DNA from: Anaerotruncus sp.
GTDB taxonomy: Bacteria > Bacillota > Clostridia > Oscillospirales > Ruminococcaceae
DNA length: 64,000 nucleotides
Reading direction: 5' to 3'
Assembly: GCA_021770005.1 (NCBI GenBank)
Contig: JAETRV010000002.1
Span: 1-64,000, forward strand
In this document: one piece after another, positions 41,154 to 52,724 of the stretch
Position numbering within the stretch: position 1 is the first letter of the stretch
Layout: every line of letters begins with the position of its first letter
The notes under the pieces: generated by a model
Told to the model about the DNA's origin: nothing
What the model saw: only the letters and a program-made list of their open reading frames with translations
The model's database searches: none
Made by a program: the position numbers and the translations under genes

Positions 41154-41972
41154 TCATCGATTCCGACAGCCCCGCATTGCCTGCCTACAGGCCGCGACCG
41201 CATCCTCCCGAGTCTCAGCGGTAATCAGGAACCGGTTGTTGTGGCAGAACCGGAGCCCCGGGATGCCGGACAATGTTTTCAGTTCATCGGCTGGACGGCC
41301 CGCCCAAGCTGCCGGGAACGGGCATTTGAGCGTATTTCCCTCCGGATCGGATGGCACTCCCTGCGCGCTGAAACCGCCCCTTTGGGACGGATAGACCACA
41401 AACCGCGCTTCGGAAGGGCAGAGCACCGCTTTCCACGGAGCAAACCGTTCGAGCAGGACAATCCCATCCTGCATCTGCGCCAGCGCATCCTCGACCATCC
41501 TTCTCGCGCGCTGGATACTCCAAACCAGTTCAAGCCGTTTTTCGAGGATCAGCTGTGCGATCCCGACCACCTGTGCAAAGCAGTCGTCGGAGGAGGCGTC
41601 CGAATCCCAGCTCGGATTGAACGAAGCGACCATCCCCGCCAGCGGATGCCCGCAACCGGTGTTGTCGTCGAGGTCGAGCGGCTGGACAAAATGGGCGTCG
41701 ATCCGTTCGGCCTCCTCTTCTCCCACCAGCCCCGGGCCATACTCCCGCCAGAGCAGGCCAAAAGCCGCATAGGGAACGCCGTTCGGGCGGACAGGGGAAC
41801 CAGCCTGGTGATGGTCGAACCTGCCGCCCCCGATATCGAATACCAGCCCGTCGAACCCTTCCGGAATCTCAAACGTCCGGCGGATCTCGATACCGGGGTG
41901 GCAGATACGCAGGAGCGCGGACGCAAAAACATCGTCCGCATGGAATTTTCCACTGTGGGTCAACGCCAGCAT
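41154..41972 (-). CDS. MYG1-family (UPF0160) protein
   Basis: 272 residues from the ATG at 41972 (AGGAGGAATCC upstream). LALTHSGKFHADDVFASALL, VFDIGGGRFDHHQ and the central DNTGCGHPLAGMVASFNPSW are typical of the MYG1/UPF0160 group, a DHH-related metal-dependent fold; eukaryotic MYG1 is reported as a 3'-5' RNA exonuclease. A role in RNA turnover is therefore plausible but unproven in bacteria. It starts 1 base after the preceding unknown gene, so they are coupled. Confidence 0.88.
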   Translation of the reverse strand: MLALTHSGKFHADDVFASALLRICHPGIEIRRTFEIPEGFDGLVFDIGGGRFDHHQAGSPVRPNGVPYAAFGLLWREYGPGLVGEEEAERIDAHFVQPLDLDDNTGCGHPLAGMVASFNPSWDSDASSDDCFAQVVGIAQLILEKRLELVWSIQRARRMVEDALAQMQDGIVLLERFAPWKAVLCPSEARFVVYPSQRGGFSAQGVPSDPEGNTLKCPFPAAWAGRPADELKTLSGIPGLRFCHNNRFLITAETREDAVAACRQAMRGCRNR

Positions 41973-41973
41973 C

Positions 41974-42420
41974 TCAGGATTCCTCCTGTTTTGCGGAATA
42001 GAAAAAGGTGTTTTTATCGACCGCGCTGCACCACGAAACATTTTGCAGCACCTTTACCACCGCCGCGCGTCCAGCCCGCCCGTTCAGCTCCTTGACCAGC
42101 TCGGAAACCGTGACCAGCTTTTCCTGGTTTTTCTGGAAATAGGCATAGAGCCATTTGACCAGTTCCGGCTCGGTAAAGGCCCGGCCAGCCGGCTCCGCAG
42201 ACTGCCGGACCGGCTGTGCAATCCCCTGTGTCTTACAGTAGGAGTCATAGACCGCCTTGACCCGGCTGGCCAGCAGCGGCGTGAATCCCGGCTCCTTGCC
42301 AAGCAGGTGAAACGGGCAGCGCGCCAGGTCCTCCATCGTCTGATAGTGCCGCTCCTGACAGTATTTCAAAAACGGCAGATAGGTTGCCTTGCTGTAGATT
42401 TCAACAATGCTGTTTGCCAC
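41974..42420 (-). CDS. Unrecognised small protein
   Basis: 148 residues, family not recognised. The N-terminal half is helical with aromatic and basic residues (YLPFLKYCQERHYQTMEDLARC and ASRVKAVYDSYCK), ending a low-level helix-hairpin-helix resemblance (GFTPLLASRVKAVYD). The C-terminal part (about 80-140, FTEPELVKWLYAYFQKNQEK, SELVKELNG, AVVKVLQNVSWC) looks like a winged-helix or similar small domain. Its operon position before MYG1 suggests nucleic-acid metabolism, which is inference only. Confidence 0.65.
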   Translation of the reverse strand: MANSIVEIYSKATYLPFLKYCQERHYQTMEDLARCPFHLLGKEPGFTPLLASRVKAVYDSYCKTQGIAQPVRQSAEPAGRAFTEPELVKWLYAYFQKNQEKLVTVSELVKELNGRAGRAAVVKVLQNVSWCSAVDKNTFFYSAKQEES

Positions 42421-42462
42421 AGATACCCTCCTTTTTTCTATCCCAAACGGCGGAAAAACCGT

Positions 42463-42663
42463 TTACTCCTCCAGCACTTCCTGCACCCGTCCGACCTGGT
42501 CCCCCTCCTCAAGCATCACCTTGATCCCATGCGGATGGCTGGGGCTATTGGTCAAAATCCGCTTGACATGCCCGCGGGTCAGCTTTCCGGTCGGCTGATC
42601 CTTTTTCAGCACGATGTCCACCAGCGCGCCCGGCCGGATGTTGCCGCGCAGTTTACCGGTCAT
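42463..42663 (-). CDS. YwbE family protein (DUF2196)
   Basis: 66 residues from the ATG at 42663. The whole protein matches the YwbE pattern: IRPGALVDIVLKKDQPTGKL, TRGHVKRILTNSPSHPHGIK and GQVGRVQEVL region (here GDQVGRVQEVL). Small beta-barrel-like protein of unknown function found widely in bacteria. The start overlaps the stop of the peroxiredoxin gene by 4 bases, so the two are translated together. Confidence 0.92.
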   Translation of the reverse strand: MTGKLRGNIRPGALVDIVLKKDQPTGKLTRGHVKRILTNSPSHPHGIKVMLEEGDQVGRVQEVLEE

Positions 42664-43130
42664 GGACGGGGCTCCCCATCCAGCCACGCCAGTACATCTG
42701 CGGCATTGGTGTCCGGCTTCGCCTTCTCAAAGACCTTTTCGATGATGCCGCTTTCATCAATCACATAGGTGGACCGGACCACCCCCATGCTGACCTTGCC
42801 GTAGAGCTTCTTCTCCTGCCAGACATCGTACGCCTGGATCGCCTCAAGCGCGGGGTCTGCAAGCAGCAGGAAGGGCAGACCCTGTTTTTCGGCAAAATTC
42901 CGATGGGAGCGCTCGCTATCCTTGCTGATCCCGATGACTGCCACACCGCGCCGCTCATACTCCTGCCATGCATCCCGAAAGGCGCACGCCTGCCGGGTAC
43001 AGCCGGGGGTATTGTCGCGCGGGTAAAAATAGACTACCACCTTTTTTCCCGCGAAATCCGCAAGGCTGACCGGATTGCCGTCCTTGTCGTTCAAAGTAAA
43101 CCCGGGGGCTTTTGTCCCTGCCTGTAACAT
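42660..43130 (-). CDS. bcp: Thioredoxin-dependent peroxiredoxin (Bcp/PrxQ)
   Basis: 156 residues. Peroxidatic Cys C44 in TPGCTRQACAF, with the resolving Cys C49 five residues on, which marks the PrxQ subclass. YFYPRDNTPGCT and GISKDSERSHRNFAEK are typical. It reduces hydrogen peroxide and organic hydroperoxides with thioredoxin in the cytoplasm. It is followed by ywbE with a 4-base overlap; the nitroreductase lies 72 bases upstream. Confidence 0.95.
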   Translation of the reverse strand: MLQAGTKAPGFTLNDKDGNPVSLADFAGKKVVVYFYPRDNTPGCTRQACAFRDAWQEYERRGVAVIGISKDSERSHRNFAEKQGLPFLLLADPALEAIQAYDVWQEKKLYGKVSMGVVRSTYVIDESGIIEKVFEKAKPDTNAADVLAWLDGEPRP

Positions 43131-43202
43131 CTGTCACGCTTCCTTTCTATGCCTCTTTGCCAAGCTGACTATAAAATACCCACCGGCAGCACGTTCATAC
43201 GT

Positions 43203-43928
43203 TTATCTGCGGAAAGCCGCGCCGTTTCCGACCCCCCACTGTCCCCGCTCGGCCGCAAGCTCAAAATGCAGCTTCGCGATTCCGAGATCGATGCTTTGAT
43301 GGGTGGCGTAATCCGGGACTTGGGCGGTCGCTTCCCCATTCGCCCAGGTGAAGCGCACCGGCTGCCGGTTGAGCGCGCTCGGCGCTTTCTGCACCGCCCA
43401 CATCCCCTCCAGGAACCACTCGGGCGGCTGGCTCGCCGCTTCATACATCTGCTCCACCGGTTTGGTCGAGCGGTGCGCGAGCTGATAGACCAGCTTTTCC
43501 TTCCCCTCGGCCTCCTCCGACACCGGTTTCCCGGTTACAATCAGGCAGACTAGCTCCTCCCCGGGGGCGGGCTGGACCGCACACCGCTTGCGGTCGAACG
43601 TCCCGCCGACCCAGCAGGTCCCAAGGCCGAGTTTGGTCGCCTCTAACACCAATTTTTCCCCATAGTAGCCGACCTTCTCGTTTAGGCAGAGGTCGGCGGA
43701 GCTGCCGATCATCGTAAAATAATGCCGCACGCCCGAAAACATCCCATAGCTGCGCCGCAAACTTTTGAATGCTGCGGGATCGTTCTGCACCAGCTGGATG
43801 CGCAGTTCCGCATCCCGGCTGCATTGGCGCGCCAGCAGTTCGAGCGCCTCGGCCTGTTCCGGCTCCAATGGTTCCGGTAGGTAGGAACGGCGGGAGACCC
43901 GCCGCTCAATCGCTTCCAGATCGGTCAT
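43203..43928 (-). CDS. Nitroreductase-family protein
   Basis: 241 residues from the ATG at 43928 (GGGGGG upstream; a GTG one codon earlier is also possible). IERRVSRRSYLPEPLEPEQ is the usual FMN-binding N-terminus and GEKLVLEATKLGLGTCWVGGTFD the central FMN/dimer motif; a second nitroreductase-like segment appears at NRQPVRFTWANG. It probably reduces nitro compounds or quinones using NAD(P)H. Oxygen-insensitive type. Surrounded by redox and housekeeping genes on the same strand. Confidence 0.88.
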   Translation of the reverse strand: MTDLEAIERRVSRRSYLPEPLEPEQAEALELLARQCSRDAELRIQLVQNDPAAFKSLRRSYGMFSGVRHYFTMIGSSADLCLNEKVGYYGEKLVLEATKLGLGTCWVGGTFDRKRCAVQPAPGEELVCLIVTGKPVSEEAEGKEKLVYQLAHRSTKPVEQMYEAASQPPEWFLEGMWAVQKAPSALNRQPVRFTWANGEATAQVPDYATHQSIDLGIAKLHFELAAERGQWGVGNGAAFRR

Positions 43929-43939
43929 CACGCTGCCCC

Positions 43940-44356
43940 CTATTCCCCAATGATCTTGATGAGAACCCGTTTGTCTCGTTTGCCATCAAACTCAAAATAG
44001 AAAATCTGCTCCCATCTGCCGAAATCCAGCTTTCCCTTGGTGACCGCGACCACCGTCTCCCGCCCCATCACCGTACGCTTGAGGTGTGCGTCCGCATTGT
44101 CCTCGAACCCGTTGTGGCGGTACTGGTCGTACGGTTTTTCAGGGGCAAGCTTCTCGAGCCAGACCTCGTAGTCGTGATGCAAGCCGCTCTCATCGTCGTT
44201 GATAAAAACGCTTGCGGTAATATTCATCGCATTGACCAGCACCAGCCCCTCCTGGATGCCGCTCTCGGTGACCGCCTCCTGCACCTGCCGGGTGATATTC
44301 ACCAATCCCCGGCGGGAGGGCAGATGAAAATGCAGCTCTTTGCGAAAGGATTTCAT
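43940..44356 (-). CDS. YjbQ/UPF0047 family protein
   Basis: 138 residues from the ATG at 44356 (AGGAGG 12 bases upstream, a rather long spacing). The family pattern is complete: [68 protein letters not shown] and the C-terminal [13 protein letters not shown]. The E. coli member has weak thiamin phosphate synthase activity; the true role is unknown. 11 bases from the nitroreductase gene. Confidence 0.92.
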   Translation of the reverse strand: MKSFRKELHFHLPSRRGLVNITRQVQEAVTESGIQEGLVLVNAMNITASVFINDDESGLHHDYEVWLEKLAPEKPYDQYRHNGFEDNADAHLKRTVMGRETVVAVTKGKLDFGRWEQIFYFEFDGKRDKRVLIKIIGE

Positions 44357-44378
44357 TTGGGAAGGTCGCCTCCTGTCT

Positions 44379-44993
44379 TTATTCGGGCATCTTGGCGAAG
44401 AGGGTGCAGGCATAGCCGTTGGTGTAGCCGTTGCGCTCCCCCACATAGACGCCGACCCCGATGTGGGTATAGCCCTCTTTAATCATGTTTTCATAGTGCG
44501 ACTGGCTTTCCACCCACTCGTCAAACCAGAAGTCAGCGGAAAGCGCGTCGTTGCAGTCGGGATCATCATACCGGGTGGTGCACAGGTTTTCCCCCGCCAG
44601 CTTGTCGTAGGCGACCGGGACGTCATCCTGAAGGACGGTGAACCAGCTGCGGTCGTCCGGGCGGCGATGGGCAAACGTGTCGCTGTCGAACAGCTCCTTA
44701 CTACGGATGCGCGCACCTTCCTGCAATTCCTCCATAAAGACCAGCTCGTTCAGCCCGATCCGAGCGCGCTCGGCGTTGATCTTTTCAATGATCTGCGCCT
44801 CCACCGTACTCTGGAACCCCAGTCCATTGGAAGGGGACTCGGCGGACAGCACCTGGGAGGTCCCGCTGCTGGTTTCCCCCGAGGCCTGCTCCGCAGCGGA
44901 CAGGGGTTGGCTAGAGGATTCGGATGGGACCGCAGTGCTGCTGCACGCGGTGAGCAAAGTAATCAGCGCAAGTAAAACCGCCAGTTTTTTCAA
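44379..44993 (-). CDS. CAP/SCP-domain lipoprotein
   Basis: 204 residues from a TTG start (AGGAG 8 bases upstream; the open frame further 5' is not coding). Lipoprotein signal [19 protein letters not shown] with the lipobox Cys at about 17, a Ser/Ala-rich linker, then an SCP/CAP domain (about 75-204) with [32 protein letters not shown] and [16 protein letters not shown], including the paired His residues of the family. Extracellular and anchored to the membrane; function in bacteria generally unknown. Possible role at the cell wall or in spore-associated processes. Confidence 0.88.
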   Translation of the reverse strand: MKKLAVLLALITLLTACSSTAVPSESSSQPLSAAEQASGETSSGTSQVLSAESPSNGLGFQSTVEAQIIEKINAERARIGLNELVFMEELQEGARIRSKELFDSDTFAHRRPDDRSWFTVLQDDVPVAYDKLAGENLCTTRYDDPDCNDALSADFWFDEWVESQSHYENMIKEGYTHIGVGVYVGERNGYTNGYACTLFAKMPE

Positions 44994-45017
44994 ATCAGCA
45001 TCTCCTTTGGGCGGGTT

Positions 45018-45186
45018 CTTAGAAGCTGTATCATTCGCCGAAGTACGCAGATCGGCGAGCAAATTTTTCGACTGTCGAAGCCTCAAAAACGCCGGAATCC
45101 TTTATGGCTTTCAAGTTTTTGAGGCAAAGACAGGCGGGAAATCTGCCGGCAAGATGCGTGCGGCGGCGATTGGTACGGCTTCTTAG
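45018..45186. repeat. Short inverted-repeat element (family C)
   Basis: 169 bases bounded by CTTAGAAGCTGTATC and GGTACGGCTTCTTAG, which are inverted copies matching at 12 of 15 positions. Inside are a perfect 11-base inverted repeat GCCTCAAAAAC...GTTTTTGAGGC (45080-45125) and TCGCCGA...TCGGCGA (45035-45058). No coding capacity; looks like a MITE. The following 60 bases contain a fragment of family A (GCAGGGGGCTTTTTC). Confidence 0.55.
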
Positions 45187-45191
45187 TCTGA

Positions 45192-47769
<2,578 letters not shown>

Positions 47770-47949
47770 CCGGCCCATCCCAACCCTTTTCAAAGAAGGC
47801 GCGGTCTCACGATCAGATGGGACATCGTTCCCTGCAATCCGGATGTTTCCACACCCGTTCCTGTCCCTCCATCTTGTTTTGATGGACGGAAGTTGCTATA
47901 ATGAAAAAAGGCTTTTTCGTATTTCATAAAGATAGATCAGGTGAGGAAT

Positions 47950-49695
47950 ATGGCAATTATCGGCATTGATCTTGGCACAACCAACAGTCTTGTAGCCGTC
48001 TGGAAGGATGGTAAGAGCGTTCTGATCCCCAATTCGCTCGGCGGGTTCCTGACGCCAAGCGTCGTCAGCGTGGATGAGGATGGTTCGATCCTCGTGGGGA
48101 ACGTCGCGAAAGAGCGGTTGATCTCCCACCCCGAACGGACCGCCGCTTCGTTCAAGCGCCTGATGGGGACCTCCCGCAAACAGAACCTCGGCGGGCAGCA
48201 GTTCAGCCCCGAGGAGCTTTCCTCGTTCGTACTGCGCCGCCTGAAAGAGGATGCGCAGACATACCTGGGCGAACCGGTCACCGAAGCGGTAATCAGCGTC
48301 CCGGCCTACTTCAACGACAACCAGCGGTTTGCCACCAAGACCGCCGCGCGGCTGGCCGGGCTACATACCGAGCGCTTGATTAACGAGCCTTCGGCGGCAG
48401 CGTTGGCGAGCCGGTTGAACAATACCGAAGAGGATCAGAGCTTCCTGGTGTTCGATTTCGGCGGCGGTACCCTTGACGTCTCGGTGGTCGACTGCTTTGA
48501 TAACGTGATCGAAATTTCGGCGGTCGCGGGAGACAACCATCTCGGGGGGAACGACTTCGACCAGGCCATCGCCCGCTATTTCTGCCAGGAAAATGGACTT
48601 GCTTTTGACCTGCTCCCGCCTATCAAACAGGCGGCGCTGCTCAAGCAAGCCGAGCTCTGCAAACAGGCGCTTACCGAGCAGCCACAGGTACTGCTGTTCC
48701 AGGAGGAGCAGGAGCAAAAATATTCCCTATTGCTCACCCGCGAGCTGCTGGTGCGGATCGCCGCGCCGCTCTTCCAGCGGATGAACAAGGTGGTTGCCCG
48801 GGCGCTCTCCGACAGCGGCCGCTCGATCCACGAGATCGACAAGGTGCTGCTGGTGGGCGGCTCGTGCAGGATGCCGGTGGTGCGCGCCTACCTCACCCAC
48901 ATCCTTGGGATCGAGCCGGAGGAACTCGGTTCGCCCGATACGGTCGTCGCGCAAGGGGTAGGGGTCTACGCCGGGATCAAGGCACAGGACGGGGAAATCC
49001 GCGACATTATGATGACCGACGTCTGCCCGTTCACCCTCGGGATTGCCAGCTACAACGACGAAAAGGATACCCGCCCGCACATGTCCCCGATGATCGAGCG
49101 CAACAGCGTTCTACCCACCAGCATTGAGCACTCGTTCTATACCCTGAGCGACAACCAGAAGGCAATCACTGTGCGTGTCTACCAGGGGGAAGCCTATTAC
49201 ACCGAGTCCAACCTCAAGCTCGGGGAACTCGAGGTTGAGGTCCCGCCCGCCCCCAGAGGACAGGAAAGCGTGCAGGTGCGGTTTTCATATGATATCAACG
49301 GGATTCTAGAGGTAGATGTCCGCAACAAGACCAACGGTGTCCACAAGAGTACCGTCATCCTCGGGGAGAATACCCGCCTCTCGGAGGAGGAGCTGCAAAC
49401 CCGGCTGGCTGAACTGCAAAAACTGAAAATTCATCCGATGGACCGGGAGGAAAACCGTCTGGTAATGGCCCGTGGGGAGCGTCTGTTTGCCGAAGCAGGC
49501 AGCGAGCTGCGCGAACGGGTGGGCGCCTACATCGCCTATTTCCAGCGCGCGCTTGAAAGCCAGTCCCCCAGCCTGATCCACCAGGCGCGGGAACAGGCTG
49601 GCGCGTTCTTTGATAAGGTCGAGCGGTATCTGTTCGACCATCAGATCTTCCCCGGGCGCGATTACGACCCGTTTGATGAGGACGAGGAGGACTGA
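47950..49695 (+). CDS. Hsp70 chaperone, HscC-like
   Basis: 581 residues. Actin-like ATPase with IIGIDLGTTNSLVAVW, VISVPAYFNDNQRFATKTAARLAGL, LVFDFGGGTLDVSVVD and LLVGGSCRMPVVR. The substrate domain is present (LGIASYNDEKD...ITVRVYQGE) but the C-terminal lid is shortened, the size of HscC (about 560) rather than DnaK (about 610-640). HscC chaperones work with specialised J proteins; the next gene is a J-like protein. The start at 47950 is favoured by AGGTGAGG. Clients unknown. Confidence 0.9.
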   Translation: MAIIGIDLGTTNSLVAVWKDGKSVLIPNSLGGFLTPSVVSVDEDGSILVGNVAKERLISHPERTAASFKRLMGTSRKQNLGGQQFSPEELSSFVLRRLKEDAQTYLGEPVTEAVISVPAYFNDNQRFATKTAARLAGLHTERLINEPSAAALASRLNNTEEDQSFLVFDFGGGTLDVSVVDCFDNVIEISAVAGDNHLGGNDFDQAIARYFCQENGLAFDLLPPIKQAALLKQAELCKQALTEQPQVLLFQEEQEQKYSLLLTRELLVRIAAPLFQRMNKVVARALSDSGRSIHEIDKVLLVGGSCRMPVVRAYLTHILGIEPEELGSPDTVVAQGVGVYAGIKAQDGEIRDIMMTDVCPFTLGIASYNDEKDTRPHMSPMIERNSVLPTSIEHSFYTLSDNQKAITVRVYQGEAYYTESNLKLGELEVEVPPAPRGQESVQVRFSYDINGILEVDVRNKTNGVHKSTVILGENTRLSEEELQTRLAELQKLKIHPMDREENRLVMARGERLFAEAGSELRERVGAYIAYFQRALESQSPSLIHQAREQAGAFFDKVERYLFDHQIFPGRDYDPFDEDEED

Positions 49696-49698
49696 TGG

Positions 49699-50757
49699 AT
49701 GAGCAACTGGGAGATTCTCGGCATTGAACCGACCTACGATCCGCGCGCGATCAAACGCGCATACGCAGCCCAATCCAAACTGCACCACCCCGAGACCGAT
49801 CCGGAGGGGTTCCAGGCGCTTTACGGGGCGTACCAGTGGGCGCTTGAGCGCGCCAAAACCCGCCAGCCGCAAGCGGAACAGCGTCAGGTCAGCCGCTCGG
49901 TGAACAAAGCGGTCACCAAATATGGCAACGGCTCCAATCCGCCTGTCCATCGTCCGCGCCCCCGGTTCCCGGCGTTTTCGGGCGGGGCGTTCGAGGTACC
50001 TGCCCCGGTGCTGCCTTCCACCCGGAATCCGGGTTCCGGAATTGATTTTGAAGGGATTTTTGGGGAGGTTCAGGCAAAGCAGGAGGAGCGGGTGCGCAGC
50101 TGTGCCGCGCTTCAGACATTCATGCAGATGTTCGGAGAACGCAAAAAGCGGGATTCCCGCGGCTACTGGCAGGAATATTTTCTCTCGGACGCTTTTCTAG
50201 AGATGCAGCATGACCCGCAGTTCGTCACCATGCTGGTCGATTTTCTCGAAACCCAACGGGAACTTCCCGCCTACCTGCTGCCCCGGCTGCTCTGCATCGA
50301 GCTTTACACCGCGTACAGCCTCGCCCCCGCACAGGCGCTGCCGGGCGGCATGGGCAGGATGCATCCGCTGGTGCGCCTGCTCGAATCCCAGCGGGATTCC
50401 GAGCAGATTCAAAAACAGCTCATGCAGGAGGAGTTTCTCGCGCGTCAGGCGGCATTCCGGATCTATAACCAGCTGGTGGGGCTTTACCCGGACAGGCTGC
50501 AAAAACCGGAATGGGAAAGCCTGCTGCGGTTTACCGATGCAGCCAACCTCCACGCTGGTTATACAGGAAAACGGATGGTCAAACGTCCGCCAGAATTTTT
50601 CACCTTGCTGGCCTTTTTTGTGACCAGCCATCCCGACCTTCCACAGGAGTTCCTCGCTTATCTCTATAAGCTGTATCATTTCAAATATTTTGGACGTTCC
50701 AGTATGAAGGTGGATGCGCGCCCGCTCTATCTCGCGCTTCAGGACCGCATGGAATAA
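49699..50757 (+). CDS. J-domain-like partner of the Hsp70, HPE variant
   Basis: 352 residues. The N-terminal 50 residues have the J-domain layout (WEILGIEPTYDPRAIKRAYA, then QSKLHHPETDPEGFQALYGAY), but the catalytic HPD tripeptide is H30-P31-E32. HPE followed by DPEGF is a recurrent variant in DjlB/DjlC-like partners of HscC. The rest is helical without membrane spans and of unknown fold. AGGAGG lies 8 bases before the ATG and the gene starts 3 bases after the chaperone stop, so the pair is co-translated. Confidence 0.82.
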   Translation: MSNWEILGIEPTYDPRAIKRAYAAQSKLHHPETDPEGFQALYGAYQWALERAKTRQPQAEQRQVSRSVNKAVTKYGNGSNPPVHRPRPRFPAFSGGAFEVPAPVLPSTRNPGSGIDFEGIFGEVQAKQEERVRSCAALQTFMQMFGERKKRDSRGYWQEYFLSDAFLEMQHDPQFVTMLVDFLETQRELPAYLLPRLLCIELYTAYSLAPAQALPGGMGRMHPLVRLLESQRDSEQIQKQLMQEEFLARQAAFRIYNQLVGLYPDRLQKPEWESLLRFTDAANLHAGYTGKRMVKRPPEFFTLLAFFVTSHPDLPQEFLAYLYKLYHFKYFGRSSMKVDARPLYLALQDRME

Positions 50758-50760
50758 AGA

Positions 50761-50789
50761 ACCGCCGCCGGATTTCAACCGGCGGCGGT
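50761..50789 (+). terminator. Terminator after the chaperone pair
   Basis: ACCGCCGCCGG and CCGGCGGCGGT form a perfect 11-base-pair stem with a 7-base loop followed by TTTTC. Immediately after lies a family B-like word (GATTTCGATTTTTTAACAGCC, 50799-50816 region). Confidence 0.8.
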
Positions 50790-50834
50790 TTTCAGTGATT
50801 TCGATTTTTTAACAGCCTCTCAACCCCAAAAATT

Positions 50835-51662
50835 CTATTTCGACTGTTTTTTCGCCTGCAAGTAATCGTTCAGCTCGGCATTGGGGATATCGGTGATGAA
50901 CATGTGGCCGGGCGAATGGGTGATGACAATCGGGGGTTTTGCCGCCTCGATCGCTGCCTGTGGCGTGACGCCACACGGCCAGAATACTGGTATCTCGCCT
51001 TCGCGGATTTCGACCGCCTCGCCGTAATCGGGCTTCATGATATCCGCAACCCCGACCACCGACGGGTCGCCCATATGCACCGGCGCGCCATGTACGTTGG
51101 GGAACTTGACGGTGATATCATAGGCCAGACGGGCATTTTCCGGGGTCATGGGACGCATACTGCAAACCATCGGCCCCTCAAACGGTCCCGCTTTGACCGT
51201 CTGGATGTTGGTCTTGTACATTGGGACGTTGCGCCCGGTCGCAATATGCCGGATTTCAATGCCCGCTTTCATCAGTGCTTCTTCAAACGAGAAGCTGCAC
51301 CCGATCAGGAACCCAACATATCCCTCTTTCCAGAATGCGGAAGCATCGTTCACCTTTTCACTGAACGCCCCGTTCCGGTAGATGAAATACTCGGGAATAT
51401 CGGTTACAATATTGCCGCCCTCGCCCATGTCATGGGTTTCCGGGGTGCCCTCGATGATCTCGAGCACCGGGCAGGGGAACGGGTTCTTTTCGGCGTATTC
51501 CTTAAAATCAGCCGCATATTCGGGCGGCAGGATCACGAGGTTGGCCTGTGCATATCCGCGGCACATGCCCGCAGTGGGGAAGGTGATCTCCCCCGAACGG
51601 ATACGCTGGCGCACCTCGGCAGGGGACATGTCAACATAGGGGGTGATGTCAAAACGCGGCAT
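50835..51662 (-). CDS. ycsI: Putative hydro-lyase (DUF1445/UPF0317, YcsI-like)
   Basis: 275 residues from the second ATG (51662, AAAGGAG 8 bases upstream). GMCRGYAQANLVILPPEYA, GFLIGCSFSFEEALMKAGI, MVCSMRPM and THSPGHMFITDIPN are hallmarks of DUF1445. Members are annotated as hydro-lyases or D-glutamate cyclases; B. subtilis ycsI lies in the ycsF-ycsG-ycsI-kipI-kipA operon. Here it is the last gene of the equivalent operon, 45 bases after pxpC, consistent with 5-oxoproline metabolism. Confidence 0.9.
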   Translation of the reverse strand: MPRFDITPYVDMSPAEVRQRIRSGEITFPTAGMCRGYAQANLVILPPEYAADFKEYAEKNPFPCPVLEIIEGTPETHDMGEGGNIVTDIPEYFIYRNGAFSEKVNDASAFWKEGYVGFLIGCSFSFEEALMKAGIEIRHIATGRNVPMYKTNIQTVKAGPFEGPMVCSMRPMTPENARLAYDITVKFPNVHGAPVHMGDPSVVGVADIMKPDYGEAVEIREGEIPVFWPCGVTPQAAIEAAKPPIVITHSPGHMFITDIPNAELNDYLQAKKQSK

Positions 51663-51707
51663 GGTCATGCTCCTTTCGGTCGCTGTTTTTGGGAGAGTGA
51701 CCCCCGT

Positions 51708-52724
51708 TTACCGGGGGAGGCAGGCGTATTTTTGAGGGCGCGGCGGCTGCTTTGCAGGCCCGGCGGACGGGTCGTAGGCGTGGGAGAGCGCCTCACGCAG
51801 CGCACGCAGGTAGGCTTTGCGGTCAAGATAGAGGTCCTGTGCTTCGGTGATCCCGACCTGCACAAACCGGATTTTGTCCCCTGCCTTGATCTGCGCAGCC
51901 TTGCTGTGGTCTGCTGAAATGACCGTCGCAATCTTGGTGTAGCCGCCCACCGTCTGCCGGTCGGCGACCATGATGATCGGTTTGCCCTCGGACGGGACCT
52001 GGATTGCACCGAACGAGATGCCGTCCGAGATGATGTTGCCGTCCTTGACATGCTCAATGACCGGTCCATCCAGACGGCAGCCCATCCGGTCGGACTGGAC
52101 GGTCACTGCATAGGTTTCCCCGAGGAAGGTTTTGATCCCGGCCTCGGTGAATGCGTCGTCCTGCGGGCCGAGCACCACGCGCAGGGTGACGTCCGGCTTG
52201 GTGAACGTTTCGGCATCCGCGACCGCGCGTTTTTCCATGTTGGGGAGCTGGGCAACCGGCGCGCGGAAGGTGAGGACATCCTCCTTGTCCAGCTTGCGCC
52301 CCTCCAGGCCGCCGATCTTCGCCTTGAGGTAGGTCGAGCGGCTGCCCATGACCTGTGGAATCTCCAGGCCGCCGGCAAACGCGATATAGGCGCGGCAGCC
52401 CGAGCGGGGGGCCGCAAACGAAAGCACCTGCCCTTTTTGAACCGCAACCGCGCGGTTCATCGGGAGGGATTTCCCATTGAGCTGGGGGGTGAGGTCGCCG
52501 CCGGTGACAGCGATGCAGTTGGCTTCCTGAAACTCGATGCGCGGGCCGAGCATGGTGACCTCGAGCACCGCTTCGTTGTCCTCGTTGCCGACGAGGATGT
52601 TGGCGATTGCAGCGGCCTGCTGGTCCATCGCGCCCGAAACCGGCACGCCGAACTGCTGGTAGCCGATGCGTCCGTTATCCTGTACGGTGGTCAGCATACC
52701 GCCGTTTAAAATACGAATGCTCAT
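51708..52724 (-). CDS. pxpC: 5-oxoprolinase subunit C (KipA-like)
   Basis: 338 residues from the ATG at 52724. Biotin-dependent carboxylase-like/cyclophilin-like domain (AHS2): SIRILNGGMLTTVQDNGRIGYQQFGVPVSGAMD, AFAGGLEIPQVMGSRSTYL, ISFGAIQVPSEGKPIIMVADRQTVGGY. With PxpA and PxpB it forms the ATP-dependent 5-oxoprolinase that opens L-pyroglutamate to glutamate. Starts within the pxpB stop (ATGA). Confidence 0.95.
   Translation of the reverse strand: MSIRILNGGMLTTVQDNGRIGYQQFGVPVSGAMDQQAAAIANILVGNEDNEAVLEVTMLGPRIEFQEANCIAVTGGDLTPQLNGKSLPMNRAVAVQKGQVLSFAAPRSGCRAYIAFAGGLEIPQVMGSRSTYLKAKIGGLEGRKLDKEDVLTFRAPVAQLPNMEKRAVADAETFTKPDVTLRVVLGPQDDAFTEAGIKTFLGETYAVTVQSDRMGCRLDGPVIEHVKDGNIISDGISFGAIQVPSEGKPIIMVADRQTVGGYTKIATVISADHSKAAQIKAGDKIRFVQVGITEAQDLYLDRKAYLRALREALSHAYDPSAGPAKQPPRPQKYACLPR

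Noticed and set aside
41112-42095. A 327-codon open frame on the plus strand
   Set aside because: Antisense to the MYG1-family gene and spanning its start; low-complexity arginine and proline-rich translation.
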